64,000 nucleotides of DNA from positions 809,280 through 873,279 of the forward strand of contig NZ_SSHH01000001.1 in NCBI RefSeq assembly GCF_004965515.1, in the 5' to 3' direction. Position numbers and translations under genes: made by a program. The notes below the pieces were generated by a model. The model was not told where the DNA came from. It saw only the letters and a program-made list of their open reading frames with translations, and searched no databases. This document shows, one piece after another, positions 1 through 8,953 of the stretch. How positions within the stretch are numbered: the stretch's first letter is position 1; the number at the start of each line of letters is the position of its first letter. The DNA comes from Alteraurantiacibacter aquimixticola (GTDB lineage: Bacteria; Pseudomonadota; Alphaproteobacteria; Sphingomonadales; Sphingomonadaceae).

Positions 1-180
1 CACCGGGTTGCTGGCGGCGCTATGCGGCTCCAGGTTCCAGTTGGCATTGTTCATCACCTGCCACACACCGTTCAGATTCGGCTTGCCGTCAATCTGATCC
101 TGCGCGGTAGCGGGCACAGTGCCCAGCGCCATGAGCGCCGCAGCTGCAACCGCCGTCGAAAACTTCTTAATCCCCTGCAT
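1..180 (-). CDS. Exported protein of unknown function, C-terminus beyond the left edge
   Basis: The frame starts at ATG 178-180 and is still open at base 1, so only 60 residues are visible. A GGAGAGG ribosome site lies just upstream. Residues 1 to about 23 form a Sec signal peptide (KK, an Ala-rich core, cleavage near TAQ). The mature protein opens with GKPNLNGVWQ, similar in style to the AWGDPDLRG opening of the three tandem exported proteins at 7768-11182, which suggests but does not prove relationship. It lies 24 bp downstream of the PQQ dehydrogenase gene in the same direction, probably in one operon. No function can be assigned from this fragment. Confidence 0.75.
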   Translation of the reverse strand, partial: MQGIKKFSTAVAAAALMALGTVPATAQDQIDGKPNLNGVWQVMNNANWNLEPHSAASNPV

Positions 181-204
181 AACCTCTCCTGTATGCACCA
201 ATCA

Positions 205-2091
205 CTAATCGAGCGTGTACACCATGATAACGCCGCTGGCGTTGATGGCGACATATTGTTTGCCGTCGCTGCCCCGATAGGTCATCGGATTGGCGTTGGC
301 GTTCCCGTTGAGCGTGGTCTCCCATAGCTGCTCTCCGGTGTCTGCGTCAAAGGCGCGGAAACGGCGATCGTTCGTTGCGCCCACGAATACCAGCCCGCCC
401 GCGGTAACGGTGGGCCCAGCGCTGCCGGCATTGCCCAGCAGCTGCTTGCCCTCGGGCTGTTCCTCGTAAATGCCCAGCGGCACGGCCCAGGCGATCTCGC
501 CGGTATTGGCATCGATCGCGGTCAGGCGCGCCCATGGCGGCTTGTAGCACGGTGCGGCCACGCCCACGGGGCGGCCATTGTCGTCATACTCGCCGCTCAA
601 CGGCGCCTGGAAACTGAAGAAGGGCCCCTTGCCGTCCACGCTCGCCCGGTCATAGGGTGGCGGTTCGGAGGCATCGAAGCTGTAGGGCTCATCACCCGCA
701 ACACGTTCCACCCAGCCGACCAGCGAGGTGTCAATCGCATTGACATAGACCATGCCGGTTTCAGGATTCGCGGTGGGCCCGCCCCAGTTCACGCCGCCGA
801 TGCCGCCCGGAAGCTGGATGGTGGACTGCACCGGCGATCCTTCCGCGCGGTACATGAACGGGGTGAAGATACCTTCGTTGATATAGCCGCCGGCCCTGTC
901 CCACATGGCGATGCAGGCTGCGGCATGCGCCTCGTTCGTGTCTTCCGCCGTCACGATGTCGTCCCAGGTCATGCTCACGCGGCTGAGCGGCGGCGTGACC
1001 TGCGGAATCGGCTGGGTTGGGTGGTAATACTCACCCGGCGCGTTTCCGCGCGGGACGGGCATTTCCTCCACCGCATGCACCGGCTCCCCATCTTCGGCAT
1101 CGAGGACGTAGAACAGCGAGGACTTGCCGACATTGGTGATCGCCTTGCCGCCATTGGCGAGCGGGATCAGCGGGCCGGCATGGCTCATGTCGATGTCCCA
1201 GATGTCGTGATGGACGGTCTGGAAGTGCCATTTGTATTCGCCGGTGTGCAGGTCCACCGCGACAACGGAGTTGCCGAACAGGTTGGAGCCCGGACGGTCG
1301 CCGCCATAATAATTGTGCGAGGGGCTGGCGATGGGCAGGTATACGGTGTCCGTATCGGTATCCACCGTGGCCATGAAGCCCCACATATTGGTGCCGCCGC
1401 GCCCTTCTGCACCGCTATTGCCCCAGGTGTCGCCACCCAGTTCGCCATGGTCGGGCGTGGTATCGAATTCCCACAGCTTTTCGCCGGTCACCACGTCATA
1501 GGCACGCGGATTGCCGGAATTGCCGCGCGGATTTTCCAGCGAGGCCGCGCCGATCACCGCCACATTGCCGTGGATGGTAGGCGTGCCGCCGAACCCAATG
1601 ACGATATCGACCACGCCGCCATCGCCGAAGCCTTCGACCGGCTCACCCGTCGCCGCATCGAGCGCGACGAGATTGGTGCCCTGCGTCACCAGCACGCGCG
1701 GGCCGTAATCGCCCGAGCCGGGCCAGTAGCCGACACCGCGGCCGGAATAGCCCGCACCGGGCCCCTGGCCGCCTTCGGTCTGGTGAACCCACACTTCCTC
1801 GCCCGTGGCGGCGTTGAGCGCCACGACCCGGTTCTGCGCGGTGATATACATATTGCCGTTCACCACCAGCGGGACGGCGGTGTTGAAGGCGCGCAGCGGA
1901 TAGGTCCAGGCCTGCTGCAGCTCGCCCACATTGGACCGGTTGATTTCAGCGAGCGGAGAGTAGCGGGTGGCTGCCAGGTCGCGATTGATGGTCTGCCAGT
2001 CGCCATCGGGCATGGCATCCTGCGCGATCACGCCGGTGGCGCTGGCCGATGCCAGCAATGCACCCAGAACAAGGCCTCTGGCCTGTCGCAT
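205..2091 (-). CDS. Exported PQQ-dependent dehydrogenase (quinoprotein, glucose/alcohol dehydrogenase family)
   Basis: This 628-residue protein has a Sec signal peptide (cleavage near residue 23) and then an eight-bladed quinoprotein beta-propeller, seen as repeated blade motifs such as ALNAATGEEVW (about 91-101) and ALDAATGEP (143-151). The HHDIWD motif (294-299) is typical of quinoprotein dehydrogenases. There is no vicinal Cys-Cys pair and no haem motif, so it resembles the membrane glucose dehydrogenase catalytic domain more than the alcohol dehydrogenase type, and it must pass electrons to a separate acceptor. It should act in the periplasm. A GGGAGAG ribosome site supports ATG 2091. The substrate is unknown. 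It is one of five such enzymes in the first 24 kb. Confidence 0.9.
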   Translation of the reverse strand: MRQARGLVLGALLASASATGVIAQDAMPDGDWQTINRDLAATRYSPLAEINRSNVGELQQAWTYPLRAFNTAVPLVVNGNMYITAQNRVVALNAATGEEVWVHQTEGGQGPGAGYSGRGVGYWPGSGDYGPRVLVTQGTNLVALDAATGEPVEGFGDGGVVDIVIGFGGTPTIHGNVAVIGAASLENPRGNSGNPRAYDVVTGEKLWEFDTTPDHGELGGDTWGNSGAEGRGGTNMWGFMATVDTDTDTVYLPIASPSHNYYGGDRPGSNLFGNSVVAVDLHTGEYKWHFQTVHHDIWDIDMSHAGPLIPLANGGKAITNVGKSSLFYVLDAEDGEPVHAVEEMPVPRGNAPGEYYHPTQPIPQVTPPLSRVSMTWDDIVTAEDTNEAHAAACIAMWDRAGGYINEGIFTPFMYRAEGSPVQSTIQLPGGIGGVNWGGPTANPETGMVYVNAIDTSLVGWVERVAGDEPYSFDASEPPPYDRASVDGKGPFFSFQAPLSGEYDDNGRPVGVAAPCYKPPWARLTAIDANTGEIAWAVPLGIYEEQPEGKQLLGNAGSAGPTVTAGGLVFVGATNDRRFRAFDADTGEQLWETTLNGNANANPMTYRGSDGKQYVAINASGVIMVYTLD

Positions 2092-2652
2092 AGAACTCTC
2101 TCCCGAACATCCGGACGAGGCCTAGCCACGATCGACTGCAAGCCCCACTTGTTGATTCTGTCCTAAAGACGCATCCCGCTTTTGACAATGCCAACCCGCC
2201 TATTTAGCTCCCCTCGACGTGCTGTAACGTCACAGGTGTTTCGACCGGCTTGCACTTGTCCGCTTTCCGTCGCCATTGACGGTGTGAATGTCGAGTTCGA
2301 CTTTGTGACAAATTGTCGCGATTCGTCACACTGGCCGGAGAAAGCTTGGCGGAACGCGCGTGAACGGCTAGCGGGCTGACGGCAAGGCTCCGGCCGGCGA
2401 ATACCAGCTGTAACGCCGCGCTTTATGCGATGTTACCGTAAAGTTACTCGGTATCCTCCGGAGAGTGCGATAGGAGTTGCAGGGGAGTGCTATTGAAAGG
2501 GCCGTTCATTGACGCTGTCTCAAGCGCATGCGGCCAGGGCAGGGTGTAAATTCGCAGGGAAGGGAATTTGCGCCCGATCAAGGATTGAAGACAGGCAAGC
2601 GCACAAACCGCCTGTTCGAGATAAGAGAGCTTAGACGAGGGGAATAAGGTAG
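2092..2652. other. 561-bp intergenic region between divergent units
   Basis: No convincing gene is visible here. It must contain the promoters for the minus-strand PQQ dehydrogenase (ATG 2091) and the plus-strand membrane-protein pair (ATG 2653). An inverted repeat TGTGAC-N15-GTCACA at 2304-2330 could be an operator. I could not place a sigma-70 promoter with good -35 and -10 boxes and correct spacing. Confidence 0.6.
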
Positions 2653-3189
2653 ATGCTCGATCTATTGTTTAACATCACAGACTGGCTGAGGACGACATTC
2701 CTCCTCGATTTTGCCTTCTGGATTACCGAAACGCCGCTCAGCCTGTTCATGGTTGAGAATTTCTGGAACGTGCCGCTGGCACAGGTGGTGCACATCGTCT
2801 CCATCGCGGCGGCCTTCGCCTCGCTGCTGATGCTGACGCTGCGCGTGCATGGCAAGGCGGGCATGAGCCTGCCGGTGAGCGATGTGGCCTCGCGCTACAT
2901 GCCGTGGATCTGGTGGGGCCTGCTGGGCATCGTCATCAGCGGCCTGCTGATGATCACGGCCGAGCCGATCCGCAACATGGTCAACTCGGTATTCTGGATC
3001 AAGATGGGCATCCTGGTGGTGACCGTGCTGATCACGCTGGGCTTCCAGCGTTCGGTGCGCGGCAAGGCGCTTGCCGGCGGGGCAGCTTATGTTCCCAGCG
3101 GCAGCACCAAGGCCACCGGCCTGCTGCTCGTCGTCCTGTGGCTTCTGATCATGCTGGCCGGTCGCTGGATCGCCTACGTTCCGGTTTGA
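2653..3189 (+). CDS. Four-helix integral membrane protein, DUF6644-like
   Basis: This 178-residue inner-membrane protein has about four hydrophobic helices (roughly residues 38-60, 85-103, 112-132 and 152-172) and no signal peptide. A conserved His in helix 1 (VVHIV) and the segment SVFWIKMGILVV resemble the next protein, encoded 17 bp downstream, so the two look like paralogues forming a pair. The general architecture matches what I know as DUF6644; this is a recollection of the family pattern, not a search. AAGG precedes ATG 2653. Its position between PQQ dehydrogenase genes suggests, as inference only, a membrane partner of periplasmic oxidation. Confidence 0.7.
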   Translation: MLDLLFNITDWLRTTFLLDFAFWITETPLSLFMVENFWNVPLAQVVHIVSIAAAFASLLMLTLRVHGKAGMSLPVSDVASRYMPWIWWGLLGIVISGLLMITAEPIRNMVNSVFWIKMGILVVTVLITLGFQRSVRGKALAGGAAYVPSGSTKATGLLLVVLWLLIMLAGRWIAYVPV

Positions 3190-3206
3190 GGGGGAAATAG
3201 ACCAAA

Positions 3207-3719
3207 ATGATGTATCCTGAACCGACAAACATCTGGGAATCGATCGAGTATTCCTCGCTCGGTATCGGCATTGCCGAAAGCCTGTGGGCCTTCCCGATGA
3301 TCGAATCGCTGCATGTGATGGCGCTGGTGACCGTGTTCGGCACCGTGTTGATCATGGACCTTCGCCTGATTGGCCTTGCGTCCACCAATGTGCCGGTCTC
3401 CACCATGTCCAGCGACACGCTGAAATGGACCTGGATCGGCTTCGTGATCGCCGCGATCACCGGTACGCTGCTGTTCATCAGCAAGGCCAGCACCTACATG
3501 GTCAATCCCTACTTCCTCACGAAGATGGGACTGATGGCGGCCGCCGGCCTCAACATGCTGATCTTCCACTTCCTCACCTACAAGTCGGTGGCGGACTGGG
3601 ACAGCAGCGCGGCGCTGCCGAAGGGCGCCAAGATGGCCGGCATCCTGTCGATTGTCTTCTGGCTGATCATCGTCTTCTGCGGTCGAGCAATCGGCTTTAC
3701 GTTGGGCATCTACTACTGA
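3207..3719 (+). CDS. Four-helix integral membrane protein, DUF6644-like
   Basis: The 170-residue product has four predicted membrane helices and the signature ESLWAFPMIESLHVMAL (about 25-41) followed by DLRLIGLA, which I recognise from the DUF6644 family of small membrane proteins. The His in helix 1 and the FLTKMGLM segment parallel the upstream protein. GAGGGGG lies upstream of ATG 3207 and a strong terminator follows at 3748, so 2653-3719 looks like a complete two-gene operon. Function is unknown; a haem- or quinone-linked role beside periplasmic dehydrogenases is speculation. Confidence 0.75.
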   Translation: MMYPEPTNIWESIEYSSLGIGIAESLWAFPMIESLHVMALVTVFGTVLIMDLRLIGLASTNVPVSTMSSDTLKWTWIGFVIAAITGTLLFISKASTYMVNPYFLTKMGLMAAAGLNMLIFHFLTYKSVADWDSSAALPKGAKMAGILSIVFWLIIVFCGRAIGFTLGIYY

Positions 3720-3747
3720 TCTCCACCGGCAAGACGCTGCACACATG

Positions 3748-3778
3748 AAAAAGGCCGCCCCACCGGGCGGCCTTTTTT
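3748..3778. terminator. Intrinsic terminator, probably bidirectional
   Basis: GGCCGCCC and GGGCGGCC pair around a CACC loop. The hairpin is flanked by AAAA on the left and TTTTTT on the right, so it can stop both the plus-strand membrane-protein operon and minus-strand reading from the PQQ gene that ends at 3800. Confidence 0.9.
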
Positions 3779-3799
3779 GTTGCGCGATGTCTGTGCGGT

Positions 3800-5920
3800 T
3801 CAGTTCTCTGGCAGGGCGTAGACGGTCACCGCCGCGCTGTTGATTTCCGGCTCCGGCAGCTCCGGCGTGAAGTTGGGCAGGCCGAAGGAGAGCGGATTGC
3901 CCGCACCCGTGACGACCGCGACATATTGCCGCCCGTCGACCGAGTAGGTGACCGGGGAAGCATTGGGCACTCCGGTCAGCGCGCTGCGCCACAGCTGCTC
4001 GCCGCTATCCTGGTCGAAGGCGAGGAACTCCCGGTCCATGCCGCCCGCGAACAGCAGCCCGCCTGCGGTGGCGAGGATGCCGGTGTCGTAAGGCGCGCGG
4101 CGGCGGTTCTCCCACCGCACTTCGCCGGTCTTCATGTCGATTCCCTGGAGGATGCCGAACATGCCGTCGCTGTCTGCCGGGGCGGAATAGAACACGTCGA
4201 CGCCGCTGGTCAGGAAGCCGCCTTCGGCGCGAGGGCGCAGCTCCATGCAGGTATCGCGGTAATTGCCGAACATCATGCCTGTCGACTCGACGAAGGCGTT
4301 GGGGCTCCAGTTGCGGCCGCCGCCCGCATGCGGGCACATGAACACGGCCGGGCGGTCGCGTCCGGGTAGCAGCGCCGGATCGGGCGTCTTGCGCCCGGTC
4401 TCGGGATCGATGGCGACGATATAGTCCTGGAAACCCATGTCGTAGGTCGAGAGATACTCGCCTGTCTCGGCATCGAGCGTGTCGATCAGCCCGTCCTTGC
4501 CGCCGGTGATGATCACGCGGCGCTCTTCGCCATCAACCTCCAGCTTGCCGACAACGCGCTCGAACACCCAGTCGAGATCGTATTGGTCGTTCGCCTGGTG
4601 CTGGAAATACCAGACGAGCTTGCCGGTGCGCGGCGCGAAGGCGAGGGTGGAATTGGTGTAGAGCCCGTCATTGTTCATGCCCGGCAGCACGTCGCGCACC
4701 GGACCAGTGTCGTAGGTCTGGGCGACGCCCCACAGGGCCAGGCCGGTTTCTGGATCATAGGTGCCGGAGGTCCAGACCGAGCCGCCATGGCGATCTTCGT
4801 TAGCGAGTCCATTCCACGTATCGCCGCCGGGCGTGCCATCCTGCGCAATGGTGTTGAAGGTCCACAGGTGCTCGCCCGTCGTGGCGTCGAAAGCCTGGAT
4901 CACGCTGCCGCCATCGCGCTGCGAGGCGAATCCGATCATTGCCACGCCGTCCGCGACCAGCGGTCCGCCATTGGATCGCAGGCCCTCCGCATCGGGCACA
5001 GCTACATCCCAGACGGGGCGTCCGGTGCGGGCATCAAGGGCCATCATGTGCAGGTCGGACGTGGCGATAACCAGCTTGTCGTCCCACAGCGCCATGGTCT
5101 TCTTGGACAGCGGCGCCGTTCCTTCGGGCAGGCGCCGGCGATAGCGCCACAGCTGACGGCCATTGACGGCATCGAAGGCGAAGACCTCGTCACCGAAACC
5201 GAAGACGTAGAGGACGCCGTCGCGCACGATCGGCTCGTCCATGGTGGGTCCGGGGGGAAGGGCTTGCGACCACGCGACTTGCAAGTCGTCGACATTGCTG
5301 CGGTCGATCTGCGTTAGCGGGGAGAATCCGTGCCCCTCATGGCCGCGCCGCCATGTGAGCCAGTTTTCCGGCTCGGGATTGGCCAGCTGCTCGGACGTCA
5401 CCGGCGTGTAGTTGGCGAAGCGATCGACCGGGTCCGGCGCAGCAGGGAACGGATAGCGGTTCGTGATACCCGGCAGCCCGATGCCGTTGCCTTCCTCGCC
5501 GGGCCCGGTGTCGGGCAGCGGGATGGTCACCTGAGCAAAGGCGGCCATGTCGGCTGCGGACAAGGCCTCCTGCGAAGTTCCGCCATTCTCGGCCAGGATC
5601 AGTGCCGTCAGCGCCTCATATTCGGCTTCGCCCAGCGAGGCGCTCCCGCCGGGCGGCATGGAGGTGGAGATATAGTCGAACAGATCGCTCGCCGGGACGC
5701 CGCTCCAGCTGGCCATGAAGGCCGGACCTTTCAGTCCTGCGGCGAATTGCCCGCCATCGAGGCCAGCGCCGTGGCAGGCGGCGCAATTGGCGGCATAGAG
5801 CGTACGCCCCTGCTGCACCTGCAGCTCGAATGGCGAGGGGATGCCCTGCGCCAGACCAGCAGCTCCCAGCGACATCGTCGCGGCGACGGAGCCCAGCAGG
5901 GCCCACTTCAATCCAGCCAT
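3800..5920 (-). CDS. PQQ-dependent dehydrogenase with N-terminal cytochrome c domain
   Basis: The 706-residue exported protein begins with a Sec signal peptide, then a class I cytochrome c domain with haem motif CAACH (about residues 46-50) and a likely axial Met in STSMPPGG (about 88). The rest is a PQQ beta-propeller with repeated blade motifs such as FDAVNGRQLW and LDARTGRPVW. Haem-before-propeller order is the reverse of the usual type II quinohaemoprotein alcohol dehydrogenase. No Cys-Cys ring motif is visible. I chose ATG 5920 rather than the upstream TTG because GGGAGGGG lies directly before it. The esterase gene ends 20 bp upstream, so they are probably co-transcribed. Substrate unknown. 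Confidence 0.9.
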   Translation of the reverse strand: MAGLKWALLGSVAATMSLGAAGLAQGIPSPFELQVQQGRTLYAANCAACHGAGLDGGQFAAGLKGPAFMASWSGVPASDLFDYISTSMPPGGSASLGEAEYEALTALILAENGGTSQEALSAADMAAFAQVTIPLPDTGPGEEGNGIGLPGITNRYPFPAAPDPVDRFANYTPVTSEQLANPEPENWLTWRRGHEGHGFSPLTQIDRSNVDDLQVAWSQALPPGPTMDEPIVRDGVLYVFGFGDEVFAFDAVNGRQLWRYRRRLPEGTAPLSKKTMALWDDKLVIATSDLHMMALDARTGRPVWDVAVPDAEGLRSNGGPLVADGVAMIGFASQRDGGSVIQAFDATTGEHLWTFNTIAQDGTPGGDTWNGLANEDRHGGSVWTSGTYDPETGLALWGVAQTYDTGPVRDVLPGMNNDGLYTNSTLAFAPRTGKLVWYFQHQANDQYDLDWVFERVVGKLEVDGEERRVIITGGKDGLIDTLDAETGEYLSTYDMGFQDYIVAIDPETGRKTPDPALLPGRDRPAVFMCPHAGGGRNWSPNAFVESTGMMFGNYRDTCMELRPRAEGGFLTSGVDVFYSAPADSDGMFGILQGIDMKTGEVRWENRRRAPYDTGILATAGGLLFAGGMDREFLAFDQDSGEQLWRSALTGVPNASPVTYSVDGRQYVAVVTGAGNPLSFGLPNFTPELPEPEINSAAVTVYALPEN

Positions 5921-5940
5921 TTCCCCTCCCAAACCGGGCG

Positions 5941-7635
5941 TCAGTCGTCGGCGATCCCCAACGGTTCGGCAACGCGCGCCTCGAACATTGCATCATACAG
6001 GCTGATCTTGGCCTCGCCCAGCCACGGACCGACGCCGGAGCCGTCTGCGTCGAGAATCATCGCTTCGTTCCGGCCCAGCTCGCCAATCGCGGGCCAGTGC
6101 GGCAGGCCATCGCCATTCGGATTGCCGGTCGCGGCGAAGTTCACCCAATATTGCGAGACCTGGTCGGCAAACGCCTCTTCGCGGGCATTACCGCACATCT
6201 GATCCACCGACGATCCGCCGGGGAAGGTGCGCGGGGCGCAGAGATTGTCGAAAACATAGGGAATCTCGCCCGTATGCGCTGCGCCAAGGTTGGCGCGATC
6301 GGCATCATAGGGCGGATCGTGGCGGAACCAGTAGTGATAGGCGCTCTTGCCGATTTCCGCCTGGTATTCGGCGAACTGGCGGTGCAGCCAGCTCATATTG
6401 TCGCCGAAGGGCATGGTGGAGGTCGCAACAGCTTCCTCGTCGGTGCTGACCGGGTAGGCGGCGCGGCCTTGTTCGACGAGGTTGCCCCAGCGGAAGGCTT
6501 CGCCCTGCTGCCAGCTGGCCAGCGTCGGCGGCGGGCCGAAGGCGGCGGTGAAGCTGCCTTCATCCTCATTCGAGCCATTGAGCACGTCCACCCGCAGCTG
6601 GCGGCCATTGGCGAAGGCGACCGAGAGGTCCTCGGGAATGATGTGCCCGTCGATGATCATGCCCTGTCCGGGCAGCTTGGCGTGGATCTCCGTTGCGGGG
6701 ATCGCGCGCAGCTCGGCCAGGCTGGTGGTGCCGAAGTTCTCCTGCGCGGCATCGAGCGTCCGCTGTTGCGCGGTTTCGCGCGGGGTCATCGGCGCGATGT
6801 TGAGGCCCATCCAGTTGCCCGACTGGCTGATCACGCGGTGGACGAGGCCATCGGCAGGCGGCGCGCCCGCAAGGCCGCCATTCATCGCGGCACCCGCGCT
6901 CTCACCGAAGATGGTGACGCGGCTGGGATCGCCGCCAAAGGCCGCGATATTGTCCTGGATCCACTGCAAAGCGGCGATGGAATCGCCCAGCGCCTGGTTG
7001 CCGGAAGCGCCATGTGGCGAAGCGGCGGTCAGCTCAGGGTGCGCCATGAAGCCGAGTGAGCCGACGCGATAGTTGAAGGTGACCATCACCACGCCCTTCT
7101 GGGCAAGGTGGTCGCCTTGGCTGAAGGGAGCCGAACCGCCGCCCTCATTATAGGCGCCGCCATAGAGCCAGACCATCACCGGCAGCTTCTCGTCGCTGCT
7201 TTGGGCCGGGGTCCAGACGTTGAGATAGAGGCAGTCCTCCGAGATGCCAGGGCTGTCGGGCATGTCGGTTGCGGAATTGACCGGGAAGCGTTGCGGGGCG
7301 GGGTTCTGCACGCAGGAATCGCCCCATGTGTCCGCAACTTTCAGGCCGTCCCAGCCAGGGGCGGGCTGCGGCTGTTCCCAGCGCAGGTCGCCCACGGGCG
7401 GAGCAGCGAAGGGAATACCCTTGAAGACCGTGATGCCTTCCAGCGCGCCGGGCACCCCCAACAGCTCGCCACCCTGTGTCTGCGCCCGCCTGAGGCTGAG
7501 GGCTGATTGCGGTTGTCCGGCCGACACGGAGGCAGGAGGCGAGACGGTCTGGACCGGCTCGTAGGTGCCAGCGCAGGCGGAAAGGCCTGCCAGCAGGGTC
7601 GCACCGACGGCGATCCTCTTGGTGAAGGTGTTCAT
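5941..7635 (-). CDS. Type-B carboxylesterase, exported lipoprotein
   Basis: This 564-residue alpha/beta-hydrolase belongs to the carboxylesterase type B (para-nitrobenzyl esterase) family. The nucleophile elbow GESAGA (Ser about 246), the family signature SEDCLYLNVW (133-142), an acidic residue in GSNEDEGSF and the His in GAAHTGEIPYVF (about 454) form the expected triad. The N-terminus is a lipoprotein signal with lipobox LSAC (Cys about 21), so it is probably periplasmic and membrane anchored. ATG 7635 is preferred over an upstream start because GGGGAGAG precedes it and the lipobox then sits at the right distance. It may release the alcohol substrate for the adjacent PQQ dehydrogenase (inference). 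Confidence 0.9.
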   Translation of the reverse strand: MNTFTKRIAVGATLLAGLSACAGTYEPVQTVSPPASVSAGQPQSALSLRRAQTQGGELLGVPGALEGITVFKGIPFAAPPVGDLRWEQPQPAPGWDGLKVADTWGDSCVQNPAPQRFPVNSATDMPDSPGISEDCLYLNVWTPAQSSDEKLPVMVWLYGGAYNEGGGSAPFSQGDHLAQKGVVMVTFNYRVGSLGFMAHPELTAASPHGASGNQALGDSIAALQWIQDNIAAFGGDPSRVTIFGESAGAAMNGGLAGAPPADGLVHRVISQSGNWMGLNIAPMTPRETAQQRTLDAAQENFGTTSLAELRAIPATEIHAKLPGQGMIIDGHIIPEDLSVAFANGRQLRVDVLNGSNEDEGSFTAAFGPPPTLASWQQGEAFRWGNLVEQGRAAYPVSTDEEAVATSTMPFGDNMSWLHRQFAEYQAEIGKSAYHYWFRHDPPYDADRANLGAAHTGEIPYVFDNLCAPRTFPGGSSVDQMCGNAREEAFADQVSQYWVNFAATGNPNGDGLPHWPAIGELGRNEAMILDADGSGVGPWLGEAKISLYDAMFEARVAEPLGIADD

Positions 7636-7767
7636 ATGCGTTCTCTCCCCTGCATGTGCGGCTGCCCTACCGGGCATGGCCGCAAAAAAGGGGCGCTATC
7701 CGCTGTCTCGGCAACCTTCGTATGAAGGATGGCCGGACTGCAGACGCGCCCCTCTTGCGTTCACTCG

Positions 7768-8889
7768 TTACTGGTTCGCAGCTGCTTCGGCCGCGGCCGC
7801 ATCGGCGGCTTCGGCGGCAAGGCCGGCGGAAGCAGCAGTGATGTAGTTGCGGACCTGCACATTGCCTTCGTGGCAGGCATATTCGAAGAACTCGTATTCC
7901 TCGTTGCGCGTCCAGTCGAGGCGCGCGGTCCACGGCGCGGTGTAAACCTTCGGATCGGTATAGGTCAGCTCGTAGACGATCGAGTCCGGACCGGTCATGG
8001 TCAGGCGTTCGACGACCACGGCTTCCTCGCTGGTGGGGATGGTGTTGAACGGCGGCACGCCCATGGTGGCCATGTTGAGCGGGCTCGGGCCACGCTCGGA
8101 AACCACGGTGGTGGCGCTGTCGCCGGCAACGATATTGGTGGTTTCGATTACCATCGTGTTGCCTTCCCAATAGCCGATCGACTGGCCCATCCAGGTGCGC
8201 ACTTCGGCCGGCCAGCGCATCGCGTCCATCTCTTCCTTGCTGCCGACAATCGGGATGATGCGGCTGTCATGGATCATTTCGAGATTGATCACGAAATAGC
8301 CCGGCGCCTGCATCACCTGGATGCCGTTGTTATAGCGGAAGGGGAACATGGAAGCGGGGAAGCCACGGGTGACGCAGCGGTCCCAGGTGTCGAAATCGTC
8401 CACCCACTGGTGCACCGTGCCCGGCGTCCAGCTGGAACGGCCCGACTGGTACAGGTTCTGCGCCCATTCGGTCATCGCCGGCAGCTGGCCATTGGCCGGG
8501 CTGGCGAGCAGCGAGGTGCGGCGGCCCGAGGCATCGGATTCCACCCAGTGGCCGAAACCGATCGTGCCGCCTTCGTCTTCCGCGGCATAGCGTTCGTCAG
8601 AGGCATTGGCCTGCGCCTGGCGGGCGGCATATTCCTCATCGGTCAGCCAGAAACGGTCGCCATATTGCGCCGGACGGTTCATCGGCAGGCTGGCGATATT
8701 GTCGATCGGGAACATGCCGCGCAGGTCCGGATCGCCCCATGCGGTACGCGGGGGATCAAAAGTGGTGGGGACCGGCGGCATCACCGTCAGGTCCTCGGGA
8801 ACCTGCTGTGCGCTGGCACCGGTAGCAGCGAGCACTGCCAGCGACGCGGCCGCCAGTACCTTGCCCATGGTGGAATTGAACTTTGCCAT
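7768..8889 (-). CDS. Exported protein of an uncharacterised family (paralogue 1 of 3)
   Basis: The 373-residue protein has a Sec signal peptide (cleavage near residue 28) and three blocks shared with the next two genes: AWGDPDLRG (50-58), RCVTRGFPASMFPF (171-184) and EYACHEGNVQVRN (336-348). I recognise the combination as a large, functionally uncharacterised family expanded in bacteria that are also rich in PQQ dehydrogenases. Two invariant Cys (about 172 and 339) could form a disulfide. The C-terminus is an Ala-rich tail. It is the last gene of a four-gene run starting with the PQQ dehydrogenase at 13170. No enzymatic motif is recognised. Confidence 0.8.
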   Translation of the reverse strand: MAKFNSTMGKVLAAASLAVLAATGASAQQVPEDLTVMPPVPTTFDPPRTAWGDPDLRGMFPIDNIASLPMNRPAQYGDRFWLTDEEYAARQAQANASDERYAAEDEGGTIGFGHWVESDASGRRTSLLASPANGQLPAMTEWAQNLYQSGRSSWTPGTVHQWVDDFDTWDRCVTRGFPASMFPFRYNNGIQVMQAPGYFVINLEMIHDSRIIPIVGSKEEMDAMRWPAEVRTWMGQSIGYWEGNTMVIETTNIVAGDSATTVVSERGPSPLNMATMGVPPFNTIPTSEEAVVVERLTMTGPDSIVYELTYTDPKVYTAPWTARLDWTRNEEYEFFEYACHEGNVQVRNYITAASAGLAAEAADAAAAEAAANQ

Positions 8890-8953
8890 CTCTCGTCTCT
8901 CCTAAAAATTCCCGATGCGCGGACAGGCACGCGCGTGCCCGGGCATCATAGCA

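Noticed and set aside
925-2166. Long plus-strand open frame opposite the PQQ dehydrogenase
   Set aside because: It is antisense to a well-supported enzyme, Arg/His/Gly rich with no domain or ribosome site, and reflects high-GC shadow frames. Similar long frames oppose lptD, glmS and other genes.
2182-2210. TTGACA followed by TATTTA as a sigma-70 promoter
   Set aside because: The spacing is only about 13 bases, too short for a functional -35/-10 pair.
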